Shown: piece by piece, positions 20,097 through 30,571 of the stretch
How positions within the stretch are numbered: the stretch's first letter is position 1
Layout of the letters: each line of letters begins with the position of its first letter
Source of the DNA: Leuconostoc falkenbergense
Lineage (GTDB): Bacteria; Bacillota; Bacilli; Lactobacillales; Lactobacillaceae
NCBI RefSeq assembly: GCF_014634805.1
Contig: NZ_BMBS01000004.1
Span: 1 to 64,000 of the forward strand
Length of the DNA: 64,000 bases
Reading direction: 5' to 3'
Notes under the pieces: model-generated
Database searches by the model: none
Seen by the model: only the letters and a program-made list of their open reading frames with translations
Told to the model about the DNA's origin: nothing
Made by a program: the position numbers and the translations under genes

Positions 20097-21543
20097 ACAG
20101 CATCAAAGTTGGTTTGCCATTGTTGTTAATTTTTTTAGTCACATCAAAATAATGATTTGGCCAATTATATTGGGCTTGTTCAATATTAAAAACGATGGCG
20201 TGATTTTTTTGCCTTTGATAGTATTAGGTATATTTGTCGTATTTGTTGGTAGCGCTTGGATTCAGTGGTTATTTTTTACCTTCGAATTTGATGACAATGA
20301 GCTATCAGTAAAACAGGGTATTTTTAATAAAAAGCAAGTTCATGTGCCTTTTGAGCGTATTCAAACTATTTCTAGAACGATGCCATTTTATTATCAACCA
20401 TTTCAATCCGTGCGTTTACAAATTGACACTTCAGGGCAAGGAAAACCAGAAGTGGTCTTTGATGCTCTGAGTTTGACACAAGCTGATATTATCGAACAAA
20501 AAAGACGCAGTGCCCAAAATAAAAAAACCAGTGTTGAAGAAATTAGGCCAAAGCAATCTATATCAGAGCTAAGATATCATGTGACAAATAGGGACTTAAT
20601 GTTATACGCTGTTACCTCACTGAGTGGTCTCGGTGGCTTTTTAGCTTTATTCACATTATGGACGCAAATTGACGATATTTTACCAAAACATCTCAAAGCG
20701 ACATTCACGGATTTTGTGAATCATCAATCTATGATAGTATTGAGTTCTTTGATTGTAATTGGTCTATTTATAGGTATTGTCGTTGGATTTTTCAGGATTT
20801 ATAATCAATATTTTGATTTTAAAGTTTTACATGAAGAAAATCATCTTGTGATTTCGCGCGGTTTACTAGCACGTAAAAGTGTCCAACTTAAGTTTAGTAG
20901 AATTCAGGCTGTTCAATTGCGACAAACTTTGCTGAGAAGAATGGTTAAGTTGATGAGTGCCAACGTTTTGCTTTCCGCAAGTCGAGATGAAGATGATAAG
21001 AAAACTGTACTGATTCCAGTAGTCAGTAGTCAAAAGGCAACAACTACGTTGCAAAAAGTTTTGGGAGTTGATGACTTTGATATCAAGCAGTGGCAACCTA
21101 GCGCTATTAAGACAGCTGCATGGTATCAGGTTAGATTTAGTTTATTGCGGTTGGCAACTATGATTGTTGTTTTGAGTGGTATTGTGATGATCTGGCTACC
21201 AAAATATTGGGATTGGCATAATATATTGCTCGGTATTTTGATTGCTTTGGTCGTGGTAGTGTTTTTGATTTTAAAAAACATAATGACAATCAAAGATCAA
21301 AAAATAGGATATTGTGAGTCTGTTATTTACTTGCAACGTAGCAATGGCTTAACTAAAGAGGGTTACTTTATCACGCGTGATAAAATACAAGGACTTAATA
21401 CGCATGGTTTGTATACATTAGCAGCAAAAAAAGCAACACATCTTGACATTATTGTTCGTGATGATAATGGTGAGCACACCATACGGTTACGATATGTACC
21501 TGAACAGACAATAACAGTCCTTAACAAATGGCTATTTTTGTAA
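20089..21543 (+). CDS. Bacterial PH-domain membrane protein with repeated domains (YdbT-like)
   Basis: This 484-residue protein alternates membrane segments with PH-like (bPH2) domains. Three copies of the core are visible: KQGIFNKKQVHVPFERIQTI near 80, ISRGLLARKSVQLKFSRIQAV near 260 and LQRSNGLTKEGYFITRDKIQGL near 420. Hydrophobic pairs occur near 15-70, 175-255 and 350-400. It is the usual partner of the preceding YdbS-like protein and overlaps it, so they probably form one membrane complex. The role is unknown beyond that. Confidence 0.85.
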   Translation: MTKQHQSWFAIVVNFFSHIKIMIWPIILGLFNIKNDGVIFLPLIVLGIFVVFVGSAWIQWLFFTFEFDDNELSVKQGIFNKKQVHVPFERIQTISRTMPFYYQPFQSVRLQIDTSGQGKPEVVFDALSLTQADIIEQKRRSAQNKKTSVEEIRPKQSISELRYHVTNRDLMLYAVTSLSGLGGFLALFTLWTQIDDILPKHLKATFTDFVNHQSMIVLSSLIVIGLFIGIVVGFFRIYNQYFDFKVLHEENHLVISRGLLARKSVQLKFSRIQAVQLRQTLLRRMVKLMSANVLLSASRDEDDKKTVLIPVVSSQKATTTLQKVLGVDDFDIKQWQPSAIKTAAWYQVRFSLLRLATMIVVLSGIVMIWLPKYWDWHNILLGILIALVVVVFLILKNIMTIKDQKIGYCESVIYLQRSNGLTKEGYFITRDKIQGLNTHGLYTLAAKKATHLDIIVRDDNGEHTIRLRYVPEQTITVLNKWLFL

Positions 21544-21599
21544 CCAACAACTCATTTTTTAAAATTTTGATTGTAATAATTTAATCTTATGAAGAATTT

Positions 21600-21628
21600 T
21601 TGTTATTTTCTTGTTAATTTGGTAGAAT
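21600..21628 (+). promoter_or_regulatory. Promoter of the small orphan gene
   Basis: TTGTTA (21600-21605) and TAGAAT (21623-21628) are separated by 17 bases, a good sigma-A arrangement about 30 bp before the start codon. Confidence 0.55.
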
Positions 21629-21657
21629 AAATGATATATCAACTGGAGGATTTTTTT

Positions 21658-21864
21658 ATGACGGAAAATGAGCAACTCACTAGTTGGCAGAATCAGCTTG
21701 TAAAAATTATTAATGATTTAAATACACCACACACGCTTGGTGGGATTACTAATGAGGCAAATCGCAAACATGATTCTTTTTTGGCGCGCCGTGCTTTAGA
21801 TAATTTGATTATTTTGAGTGAAGAAATCAATATTGCACGTGAACAGCAAAATGATGTCAAGTAA
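21658..21864 (+). CDS. Small hypothetical protein, 68 residues
   Basis: I do not recognise the family. The product is hydrophilic and probably helical (MTENEQLTSWQNQLVKIIND, then a Asn/His/Gly stretch, then ARRALDNLIILSEEINIAREQQ), with no membrane segment and no cysteine. CTGGAGGA lies before ATG 21658, and a promoter with 17-base spacing is upstream, so it looks like a real gene. It sits just before the rpsP promoter and has no visible terminator. Confidence 0.65.
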   Translation: MTENEQLTSWQNQLVKIINDLNTPHTLGGITNEANRKHDSFLARRALDNLIILSEEINIAREQQNDVK

Positions 21865-21870
21865 AAACCC

Positions 21871-21899
21871 TTGACATAACTTACGAGTAGTGGCATAAT
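21871..21899 (+). promoter_or_regulatory. Strong promoter of rpsP
   Basis: A perfect TTGACA at 21871-21876 and CATAAT at 21894-21899 are 17 bases apart. This is the strongest sigma-A match in this part of the window and fits a ribosomal protein gene. Confidence 0.8.
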
Positions 21900-21951
21900 T
21901 ATCTAGTAGAATAAATGTGTATAAACACAAAGATAATTGGAGGACTACCAC

Positions 21952-22380
21952 ATGGCAGTTAAAATTCGTTTGAAGCGTATGGGTGCAAAAAAGCGTCCGT
22001 TCTATCGTGTCGTTATTGCTGATTCACGTTCACCTCGTGACGGTCGTTTTATTGAAACAGTTGGTACTTATAACCCAATCGCACAACCTGCTGAAATCAA
22101 GTTGGATGAAGACAAGATTTTGTCATGGTTAGGCAATGGTGCACAACCATCTGACACAGTTCGCAACTTGTTGAGCAACGCTGGTATTTTGGCAAAGTTT
22201 AATGACTCAAAGTCAGGTAAGAAGCCAGCTGCAAAGTCAGCAAAAAAGGCCACTACTAATCCTGCTACTAACAAGCCAACAGAAAAGAATACAGTTGCTG
22301 AAATCAAAGCATATTTGGATGCACAAGGTACTGAATATCCATCTTCTGCAAAGAAGGCTGATTTGTTAGCACTTGTTTAA
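21952..22380 (+). CDS. rpsP: Ribosomal protein S16 with a C-terminal HeH-like extension
   Basis: Residues 1-90 are a normal S16 ([21 protein letters not shown], then [19 protein letters not shown]), part of the 30S subunit. The protein is 142 residues, well beyond the usual 80-95. The extra part is a Lys/Ala/Thr-rich linker (95-112) followed by [14 protein letters not shown] and [12 protein letters not shown], which resembles a helix-extension-helix (HeH/SAP-like) nucleic-acid-binding fold. Start 21952 follows TTGGAGGA. rimM and trmD, its usual neighbours, lie 16 kb downstream. Confidence 0.95.
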   Translation: MAVKIRLKRMGAKKRPFYRVVIADSRSPRDGRFIETVGTYNPIAQPAEIKLDEDKILSWLGNGAQPSDTVRNLLSNAGILAKFNDSKSGKKPAAKSAKKATTNPATNKPTEKNTVAEIKAYLDAQGTEYPSSAKKADLLALV

Positions 22381-22392
22381 TTCAAAAAGTTA

Positions 22393-22428
22393 AAAAATGT
22401 TGCCATTAATTTGGCACATTTTTTTTTT
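22393..22428 (+). terminator. Terminator of rpsP
   Basis: AAATGTTGCCA and TGGCACATTT form a stem with small mismatches around a TTAATT-type loop, followed by nine T. Confidence 0.85.
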
Positions 22429-22541
22429 GCCAAAAAATAGATTTTGATTTGTGACAATAGCTAAAAAACTACTGTTTCCAACCACAATTGCAGGTTATTT
22501 CTGTTAAAATAGCAGTAAATACTAAAAGGGGATAACAACGC

Positions 22542-23333
22542 ATGGCATTTTTACAAGTTAATTATTATTCGCAGGTTTTGGGAATGGATCGACACATGAA
22601 TGTGATTTTACCTGAATTATCTGATCACAATCCGAGTTGGACACCCGAAATGTTGCAAGATATACCAGTATTGTATTTGTTACATGGCATGTCTGGCGAT
22701 CAAGATATTTGGCAGCGTCGTACGTCAATTGAACGATTAGTTCGTCAAACAATTGTGGCTGTTGTGATGCCTTCCACTGATTTGGCATGGTATACGAACA
22801 CAACATATGGCTTGAATTATTTTGATGCGTTGGCAGAGGAGTTGCCCAAAAAAGTAGCCTCATTATTCCCACAACTATCAACAAAACGCGAAAAAAACTT
22901 CGTTGCTGGCTTATCAATGGGTGGTTATGGTGCCTTCAAACTTGGATTAGGAACCAATCACTTCAGTTATGCAGCTTCATTGTCAGGCGCGTTAGTAGGA
23001 GAACCACAATTTGGCGCTATACCTGATGAGACGACGCAAGATTATTGGACAGGTATTTTTGGTGATTTGGATAAATTTGTCGGTTCGGACAATGACTTGC
23101 TTGCGTTAGCTAAAAAAAATACCCAAAAACCACAGTTGTATGCTTGGATTGGTGAACAAGATTATCTAAAACCAACTAATGATGATTTCATTCCAAAGTT
23201 GCGCGATTTAGACTATGATATCACTTTTGAAACGGCACCCGGTAAGCACGAATGGTATTATTGGGATAAAAAAATTGAGCGTGTCTTAGAGTGGCTACCA
23301 ATTAATTATGTACCTGAAGAAAGGCTAAGTTAA
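22542..23333 (+). CDS. estA: Tributyrin esterase / S-formylglutathione hydrolase-like alpha/beta hydrolase
   Basis: This 263-residue alpha/beta hydrolase belongs to the esterase D family. The oxyanion region LLHGMSGDQDIW (47-58), the nucleophile elbow GLSMGGYG with S125, an acidic residue in GEQDYLKP and a histidine in PGKHEWYYWD complete the triad. It resembles EstA of lactococci and streptococci, which hydrolyses short-chain fatty esters and contributes to flavour esters. No signal peptide is seen. It ends one base before rexB and probably shares its transcript. Confidence 0.85.
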   Translation: MAFLQVNYYSQVLGMDRHMNVILPELSDHNPSWTPEMLQDIPVLYLLHGMSGDQDIWQRRTSIERLVRQTIVAVVMPSTDLAWYTNTTYGLNYFDALAEELPKKVASLFPQLSTKREKNFVAGLSMGGYGAFKLGLGTNHFSYAASLSGALVGEPQFGAIPDETTQDYWTGIFGDLDKFVGSDNDLLALAKKNTQKPQLYAWIGEQDYLKPTNDDFIPKLRDLDYDITFETAPGKHEWYYWDKKIERVLEWLPINYVPEERLS

Positions 23334-26300
23334 TGACGCTCAATATTTTAATGGGGCGTGCTGAGCATGACATGCGTGGTGACATGTTGGTTGATATTCA
23401 AAAACATCTCCAAAAAAATGCTAGTTTAACCATATATTATATTGTCCCTAATCACGTTAAATTTGACAGTGAAGTTGATGTGCTTCAACGTTTTTCTGTA
23501 ATCAATGGTCATAGTCAGGCGCAACGTTATTCGCAGAGTCGGCTGCAGGTATATTCTTTAACACGGCTGGCTTGGGCCCTCATGAAAAATACACCGACAA
23601 AGCAGCCGGAAACAGTTTCGACAGCCGGATTATTTATGCTGGTGACTGATATTTTGCGAGAGAAAGCAAGCCAATTACCAGTTTTTGCACGTCTACAAGC
23701 CAAGAGTGGTTTTGTAACAGCTTTAGTAGCGCAACTGATTGAGCTACGTGTCAGTCGTATATCACCTCAAGATTTGCTTGATATTGTTGCCAAATCTGCG
23801 GATAATATTTTTTTACGACAAACTTTAAACGCTAAACTTCGTGATTTGGCGATTGTCGCTGAAGCATTCGAACAAAAACTAGGGCAACAACGAATAACTG
23901 CACAAGAATCTTTGTTGCATTTTGTCGGGGAATTGAATGACTTAGAACTGTCAAATACGATGTTTTATTTTGATGGTTTCAATGGTTTTACAAGTGCGGA
24001 ACAAGCTGTTGTGAATGCTTTGATTGCTCGTTATCCGGTGACAATAGCACTTCTGGGTGATATATCAAAATTAGGGACACAGCAAGCTGGAGATGTTTTT
24101 TTTAAGCCGATGACAACTGCCCAACAGTTGATTGCATGGGCATCAAGCAACCAACAATCAGTGAATACTCGTAGTGCAAGCACTTTACGAAAACTATCTT
24201 CCGCTAATTATCAAGTCTTATCAGCATGGGAAAAGTTAGGGGAATATCGTTCATTTCAAGTGACCGATGATAAAACTGCATTCAAGGCTTTTGTAGCTGA
24301 AACGCCGATTGTGGAAATTCAGGAGGTAGCCAGACGCATCAGGCGCGCTTTACAACAGGATCCGTCGTTACATTTAAGGGATATTTTGATTTTAGCCCGC
24401 GATTTGGGACCCTATCAATCACATATTCCAGCCGTGATGGCTGCATTTGAGCTGCCCTTTTTTCTGGATACTGATGTCACAATGATGAATCATCCATTGG
24501 TAGAGCTGATTCTAACACTTTTGTCACCACAAAAATTTAATTATCAAAATGTATTAGCAATTTTAAAGACAGGTTTGTTGTGCCCAACTATCGATGGCAA
24601 GTCTGTTGCTAGTGATGAATTTTTTGATATTGTAGGTTATTTGGACAATTATTTATATGCTTATCGACCCTATGAGTCCACTTGGCGTCGGTTTGATCGG
24701 CCTTTTCAACTATTCCAAGTGACTCGTGATAATGATGAAACAGAAATTTCACAAGATCAAAAAATTAATCAACGGCTCGAGTTTTTGCGTCGCTTTGTGG
24801 TTAAATCGTTTGATCAGTTAGATGATGGCCTTAAAAAAGCAACGACATTCCGTCAAGCAGCTACTGCGTTGATTGAATGGCTACAAAAAAATCATGTTGT
24901 TGATGTTTTGATTAATCAACGCGATAATTTAATGGCGCAAGGGGATTTAGTACACGCCCAACAACACGACGAAGTCTGGCAGATGTTTAGCCAGACATTA
25001 GATGATATGGTTAGTTTTAAAGGCGATGATGATTTCGTTTTGACGGACATGGTTGATATTTTGGTTGCTGGCTTTTCCGGTGCTAAATTTTCAGGCATTC
25101 CAAACAGTCTAGACCAATTAACAATATCTGAAGCTGGAATTGTGCAAAGTACGAGCTATCGGGAATTATTTTTTATTGGCGGTACGCGCCAAAACTTGCC
25201 GGCACAAACTAAAACAACAGCTTTAATTAATGATGCCGAACGAACAATGGTTATGCCAGACTTACAGTCAGGCGACCAGCCACGTTACCTACAAAATACA
25301 GCGCAGCAGCAGATGGCCGAAGAAAACTTGTTATTTTATGGTAGCCTGATGTCAGCGACTGACCATATCACGTTATCTTACCCAATCTTGGATAGCAGTG
25401 GACAAATAGCAGAAATGTCGCCATTTTTCAAACGTTTGGTTGATACCTTTAGCATTGAAGTGATAACCGTCAGTGGACAGCCAGTTTCTAGTTCAGCCTT
25501 AATTAAACACTATATTGGAACGCCGCAAACAACGTTATCTGAATTAGTGAAAATTTTACCAGTTGCTAGGCAAACTTCTGCGTTTAAATCATTGAAATCC
25601 TTGCTTGAAACCACGGTAAAATCACGACTCACTCGTGTTTTTTCTGCACCAAATTATCAAAATAAGCCAGTCCAATTGCGCCCAGAATTTGTGGCAGCAC
25701 TATTTGGCGAACAGTTAAATGTCTCAATTTCTCAATTAGAAAGTTACTATCATAATCCGTATGCTTACTTTTTGCAGTATGGGCTGCATTTAAAAGAACG
25801 CACAACAAACACACTAGACGTGGCGCAAACAGGCACACTCTATCATGCTATTTTTGAAAAGGTGTTAGCGCACCTCATTCAAAATAATTTAAGTTTGCGT
25901 GATTTGACCAGCGATGATATCAAACATTTGGTGTCCAAACAAATGGGGCAGTTAATGACGTCGCCAGTTTTCGAAATACTCACCGAAAATGGTAAAATGC
26001 GTGCTACCAGTGAGTATTTGACACGTGTTAGTGACATTCTATTATTGAATTTGCAAGCAGCGGCACGTGAAAACACGAGTCGGCCATTAGCGGTTGAACA
26101 ATTATTTGGTTTTCCAAAAGCTTCTTTGCCAGCATTACAGTTGCCAAAAATACATGTCCGTGGTAAGTTGGATCGTTTAGATTTGCAAGACAGTGCGGGT
26201 GAATTTGGGACAATTATTGACTATAAATCAAATGGCAAACTATTTAGCTGGGCACAAGCTTATGATGGTTTGCAAATGCAATTGTTGACTTATTGGGATG

Positions 26301-26812
26301 CTGCGCAGCAAAGTGCTAATCAACTCGGTTTTGATAAAGTGGGTGGTGCTTTCTTTGCAAAAATTGTACCTGATAAGACATCATTAACGAGTAGCACGGA
26401 CATTGATGCGCTGTTAGAAGGTAGAATTTTACCAGAAAACTTCAAATACCGCGGTTTATTCATTTCAGATTCAGCTTATGTTGATGCGCTTGCTGACATT
26501 GAACCATCAGAAAAGTCGCCACATTATCCACTGGCGCGTCTCAAAAATGGTGATTTAGGAAAATCAGGTGTTGACGCTGTATCACCTGAAGAATTTGAAG
26601 CACTCTTAAAACGGAATCGACAAAACATTGTGACAGCAGGACAACAAATATTAGCTGGTCACTTTCCACTTTCGCCAGTTGAGGGTGGTTTAACCTACTC
26701 ACCATATCTTGATATTATGCGTTTTGATCGCGCGCTTGGTGACCGTTATCGTGAGCAAACCACGGGTGATAAGAATCGTATTTTAGAATTATTGAAAGAT
26801 GAGGATGAATAA
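23333..26812 (+). CDS. rexB: RexB (AddB-like) subunit of the ATP-dependent exonuclease
   Basis: This 1159-residue protein is the second subunit of the RexAB/AddAB double-strand-break processing complex. The N-terminus reads [13 protein letters not shown], so the Walker A lysine of Bacillus AddB is missing, as expected for RexB. The C-terminal RecB-like nuclease domain has [11 protein letters not shown] near residue 962. The four Fe-S cysteines of AddB are absent (the matching C-terminal segment reads [13 protein letters not shown]). It overlaps or abuts estA and rexA by a base, so the three are translationally linked. Confidence 0.95.
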   Translation: MTLNILMGRAEHDMRGDMLVDIQKHLQKNASLTIYYIVPNHVKFDSEVDVLQRFSVINGHSQAQRYSQSRLQVYSLTRLAWALMKNTPTKQPETVSTAGLFMLVTDILREKASQLPVFARLQAKSGFVTALVAQLIELRVSRISPQDLLDIVAKSADNIFLRQTLNAKLRDLAIVAEAFEQKLGQQRITAQESLLHFVGELNDLELSNTMFYFDGFNGFTSAEQAVVNALIARYPVTIALLGDISKLGTQQAGDVFFKPMTTAQQLIAWASSNQQSVNTRSASTLRKLSSANYQVLSAWEKLGEYRSFQVTDDKTAFKAFVAETPIVEIQEVARRIRRALQQDPSLHLRDILILARDLGPYQSHIPAVMAAFELPFFLDTDVTMMNHPLVELILTLLSPQKFNYQNVLAILKTGLLCPTIDGKSVASDEFFDIVGYLDNYLYAYRPYESTWRRFDRPFQLFQVTRDNDETEISQDQKINQRLEFLRRFVVKSFDQLDDGLKKATTFRQAATALIEWLQKNHVVDVLINQRDNLMAQGDLVHAQQHDEVWQMFSQTLDDMVSFKGDDDFVLTDMVDILVAGFSGAKFSGIPNSLDQLTISEAGIVQSTSYRELFFIGGTRQNLPAQTKTTALINDAERTMVMPDLQSGDQPRYLQNTAQQQMAEENLLFYGSLMSATDHITLSYPILDSSGQIAEMSPFFKRLVDTFSIEVITVSGQPVSSSALIKHYIGTPQTTLSELVKILPVARQTSAFKSLKSLLETTVKSRLTRVFSAPNYQNKPVQLRPEFVAALFGEQLNVSISQLESYYHNPYAYFLQYGLHLKERTTNTLDVAQTGTLYHAIFEKVLAHLIQNNLSLRDLTSDDIKHLVSKQMGQLMTSPVFEILTENGKMRATSEYLTRVSDILLLNLQAAARENTSRPLAVEQLFGFPKASLPALQLPKIHVRGKLDRLDLQDSAGEFGTIIDYKSNGKLFSWAQAYDGLQMQLLTYWDAAQQSANQLGFDKVGGAFFAKIVPDKTSLTSSTDIDALLEGRILPENFKYRGLFISDSAYVDALADIEPSEKSPHYPLARLKNGDLGKSGVDAVSPEEFEALLKRNRQNIVTAGQQILAGHFPLSPVEGGLTYSPYLDIMRFDRALGDRYREQTTGDKNRILELLKDEDE

Positions 26813-29800
26813 TGGCGACCACATTTACAGCTAATCAACAACGCGCTATTGATGAAACAGACCATAATATTCTGGTGGCTGCCTCAGCCGGTTCTGGTAA
26901 AACAACAGTTTTAATTGAACGCATTATTCAAAAAATTTTGGCCGGGACGAGCGTTGACAATTTTTTAATTGTGACATTTACTAACGCCGCTGCTCATGAA
27001 ATGCGACAAAGACTAGAGGTAGCCATTGAGAAGCGTTTAAAGACGGCAACTGGGAAACAAAAACGATTTTTACAAGAGCAGTTGTTGTTGTTGCCCGCAG
27101 CTAATATTTCCACTATTGATGCGTATGCTTTACGACTTATTGAAATGTACTATCACGTGATAGGCTTAGATCCACAATTCCGTCTTTTATCTGACACAGC
27201 CGAGCGTGAGCTGATGCGTCAAGATGTTTTAATAGAAGTGTTTGCTGAATTTTATGCGGAAGAAAATGACAACCACCAAGATTTTTTAGCCTTGGTCAAC
27301 AATTTTGGTAATCCAAATCATGATGATGCGTTGCAAAATATTGTCCTAAAATTAGCGGATTTTGCGGAAGCACGAGCTGATGGCACGCAATGGTTAGAAA
27401 ATTTACGCAATCCGTACCGTATTACTGGTGAACCGTTGGCGAAAACTGATTTATTTATCAAACACATCAAACCATTTTTGAAGGCGGATATCGCTGATTT
27501 AACGCAAAAAGTGCAGCAGATTCAGCTCGGTGCTGATGGTGTTGACGAATTACAAAAAACACAAGATGCTTTTGAAGAAATAGCGACATACCTGTCGTCA
27601 GTTGCTCAGCAGATTGAAAAGGGGTCTTGGGACGCATTGCAATCTGCTATTTTAGCGGTGCCAGCTGCTAAAATGAACACGCAAACCAAAGCAATTAAAG
27701 AAGATCCTGATCTGTCTGCATTGGTGGCCGCCGCGCGGCAAGTACGGACACAAGTCATTGGGTCAAAATCACAATTAAAGCCATGGTTGGAAGACTACTT
27801 CATATTAAACGAGTCGGCGTGGTTACGTGTTCAAGGGCTGGCCTTTCAATTAATTGACACGTTAGTTATTGTGACGCAATCTTTCCGGAAGTCCTTTGAG
27901 CAAGCAAAACGAGACGCGAAGTTACTCGATTTTCCAGATTTGGGGACGTTAGCCTTACAAATTTTATCTGATGACGTTACTAAACAAACGATACAAGGCC
28001 AATTTCAAGAAATTTTAGTTGATGAGTATCAAGATATTAACCAGCTCCAAGAAACTTTACTAACCAGTGTTTCCAACGGACACAACATGTACATGGTTGG
28101 CGATGTGAAGCAAAGCATTTATGGTTTTCGTCAAGCAGAACCATCATTATTTACTGCCAAGTACAAAAAGTTTGCACAATCGGGAAATAATGACAGTCGG
28201 ATAGATTTGGCTGATAATTTCCGTTCACAAAACAATGTCACGCGTGTGACGAATTTAATTTTTACCCAACTTATGGATGAAACGTTGGGCGATATTGCTT
28301 ACGTCGGGGATGCCAAATTAGTTCCCAAAGCTTCATATCCGGAGGAAGTCGCACCTGTCTTTCATCTTGATATCATAACCCAAGATAATGATGACGAAAC
28401 GAGCGAAGAAGATACATTTGAAAAACGTCAAGCACAATATGCCTTACTGGCCAACAAAATATTAGCTTTACGCGGTACAACTATTTATGATCACAAAGCT
28501 GAGCCAGCGGGAATGCGACCGGTTGCCTATGGTGATATTGCAATTTTAACGCGTTCTAAAACTGGCTATATTGATTTGGTCGCGACGTTGCGACAAGCAG
28601 GTATTCCAGTCCAAGTGGATGGTGTTGGTAATTATTTTCAGGCTATGGAAATATACTTGATGTTGGATGTACTACGTGTCATTGATAATCCACATCAAGA
28701 TATTCCGTTAGTAGCAATATTGCGTTCGCCAATGTTTGAATTTAATGAGAATGATTTGGCAGCCATTCGGACGGCGGATCAGCAACATGATTTTTGGACA
28801 GCATTCAATCGCTATGCCAAATCAAACGAACAAGCTGAAAAAGTGATTGCATTGATTAACAAATGGCACGATATTGCGATTCAAAATGACCTCGTGACAC
28901 TTATTTGGACCATTTATGACGAGACAGCTTGGTTGGATTATGTTGGGGGGATGGCGGGTGGTTCCCAGCGCCAAGCTAATCTACACGCTTTGTACACGTA
29001 TGCGCAAAGCTACCAAAATAACACACATGCTGGGTTATTTCGATTTATTCGTTACATTGAACAATTGCAAAGTTCTGATGGCGACTTGGGTGAGGCACCA
29101 CAAGAAGCTGACGCACAAGCGGTTCGTTTGATGACGATTCACGCGTCAAAAGGATTAGAATTTCCGATTGTCATGTTACCGGAAGCGGATAAAGCTTTTA
29201 ACACCAAAGACTTGAATGGGGGACTATTAATTCAAAAAAATGCGGGTGTTGGTCTGGAATATTTGCAACCCGATGCATTGGTTACGATGCCGACCTTGCA
29301 GAAATTAGTTGTCAAACAAGCCTTAAAACGGCAAAGCTGGTCCGAAGAAATGCGTTTACTGTATGTCGCATTAACTCGCGCTGAGCAACAACTTTATATT
29401 GTTGGGACGATCAAAATTAAAGGTGAAGAGGGCAACGAAGCAATTAAAGCATTATGGCAATCAGCGAAGCAAACTAGCGGTCAATTTTTGTCAGAAAACT
29501 TACGATTACAAGCAAATTCATATTTGCAATGGTTGCTGATTAGTTTTGCACGAACTGAGAATCAAGTATTGGACGCGTGGTTAGGCGACGATAGTCTACC
29601 GCGTTTGATGGGAAATGAAACACCAACCAACGCAACAGCATCGGTTGCCATCATACCGCAAACAGATATTGTTGCGCCGAATATATCGTCAGAAAGCTTG
29701 TCTAATGAAACAGAACAACAAGATGATTACACAGCTGAAGACTATACTCAAGCTAAAGCATTGCTATCGTACCGATATCCCAATATGACAGCAACAAAAA

Positions 29801-30507
29801 CGGCAGCTTATCAATCTGTTAGTGAAATTAAGCGTTTATTTGAAGATCCTGATCGCTTGAATATGAGCACACTGATACTTGATGAACAGGGCAATACACA
29901 AGCTGCTAATGCCTACGTGTCAGAGACCTTGCCGTTACCTAATTTTTTGAGTGATGGTCTGCAAAAGCCTTCAAGCGCCGCTATTGGCACAGCCACACAC
30001 TTGTTGTTGCAACTGATTGATATAACGCAACCCATTGATGCTAAAAGTATTGACGATTTATTGACAAAATTAGTGGCTAGTGAACAAATTTTGCCTAGCG
30101 TGGCATCGCTGATACAAGTTGATGATATCTTACGTTTTGTACACACGCCATTTGCTCAAGAAATTGCAGCACATCAGCGTACGTTGCAACGAGAAGCCAC
30201 ATTTGCCATGATTGTACCGGCTAATCAAATTTATCAAGAAGTCAGTGACGACGCGCCTGTACTCATACATGGTATCATCGATGGTTATTTTGTTGACGAA
30301 GCGACTAAAAGCGTGACGTTATTTGATTACAAAACAGATTTTGTGCAACCAACGCGCCTTGCAGAAGGATTAGCACAACTAAAGCTACGCTATAAAGGGC
30401 AGCTTAATTTATATCAAGAAGCACTAGGACAAGAATATCCAGAATATAAAATAAACCCACCTAAACTGATTGCTTTGAGCGTGGGTGAGGTGATGGATAT
30501 TGGGTGA
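26812..30507 (+). CDS. rexA: RexA (AddA-like) helicase-nuclease subunit
   Basis: This 1231-residue UvrD/Rep superfamily 1A helicase with a C-terminal nuclease unwinds and digests broken DNA ends until a Chi site. Walker [13 protein letters not shown] lies at 23-34, Walker B/motif II is [11 protein letters not shown] near 404, motif VI is [14 protein letters not shown] near 850, and the nuclease motif LFDYKTDF is near residue 1175. Together with RexB it makes the complete enzyme. Such nucleases also feed spacer acquisition in CRISPR systems, and the cas genes follow immediately. Confidence 0.96.
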   Translation: MATTFTANQQRAIDETDHNILVAASAGSGKTTVLIERIIQKILAGTSVDNFLIVTFTNAAAHEMRQRLEVAIEKRLKTATGKQKRFLQEQLLLLPAANISTIDAYALRLIEMYYHVIGLDPQFRLLSDTAERELMRQDVLIEVFAEFYAEENDNHQDFLALVNNFGNPNHDDALQNIVLKLADFAEARADGTQWLENLRNPYRITGEPLAKTDLFIKHIKPFLKADIADLTQKVQQIQLGADGVDELQKTQDAFEEIATYLSSVAQQIEKGSWDALQSAILAVPAAKMNTQTKAIKEDPDLSALVAAARQVRTQVIGSKSQLKPWLEDYFILNESAWLRVQGLAFQLIDTLVIVTQSFRKSFEQAKRDAKLLDFPDLGTLALQILSDDVTKQTIQGQFQEILVDEYQDINQLQETLLTSVSNGHNMYMVGDVKQSIYGFRQAEPSLFTAKYKKFAQSGNNDSRIDLADNFRSQNNVTRVTNLIFTQLMDETLGDIAYVGDAKLVPKASYPEEVAPVFHLDIITQDNDDETSEEDTFEKRQAQYALLANKILALRGTTIYDHKAEPAGMRPVAYGDIAILTRSKTGYIDLVATLRQAGIPVQVDGVGNYFQAMEIYLMLDVLRVIDNPHQDIPLVAILRSPMFEFNENDLAAIRTADQQHDFWTAFNRYAKSNEQAEKVIALINKWHDIAIQNDLVTLIWTIYDETAWLDYVGGMAGGSQRQANLHALYTYAQSYQNNTHAGLFRFIRYIEQLQSSDGDLGEAPQEADAQAVRLMTIHASKGLEFPIVMLPEADKAFNTKDLNGGLLIQKNAGVGLEYLQPDALVTMPTLQKLVVKQALKRQSWSEEMRLLYVALTRAEQQLYIVGTIKIKGEEGNEAIKALWQSAKQTSGQFLSENLRLQANSYLQWLLISFARTENQVLDAWLGDDSLPRLMGNETPTNATASVAIIPQTDIVAPNISSESLSNETEQQDDYTAEDYTQAKALLSYRYPNMTATKTAAYQSVSEIKRLFEDPDRLNMSTLILDEQGNTQAANAYVSETLPLPNFLSDGLQKPSSAAIGTATHLLLQLIDITQPIDAKSIDDLLTKLVASEQILPSVASLIQVDDILRFVHTPFAQEIAAHQRTLQREATFAMIVPANQIYQEVSDDAPVLIHGIIDGYFVDEATKSVTLFDYKTDFVQPTRLAEGLAQLKLRYKGQLNLYQEALGQEYPEYKINPPKLIALSVGEVMDIG

Positions 30508-30517
30508 CTGTAAAAGT

Positions 30518-30543
30518 TCACAATTTAAGTTAATGAATTGTGA
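30518..30543 (+). terminator. Perfect inverted repeat between rexA and cas9
   Basis: TCACAATT (30518-30525) and AATTGTGA (30536-30543) enclose ten bases in the 64-bp gap before cas9. No T run follows, so it may be a weak terminator or a protein-binding operator for the cas promoter. No clear promoter was recognised. Confidence 0.35.
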
Positions 30544-30571
30544 TATTCTGAAGTGAGAAGGGATTAAAAAT

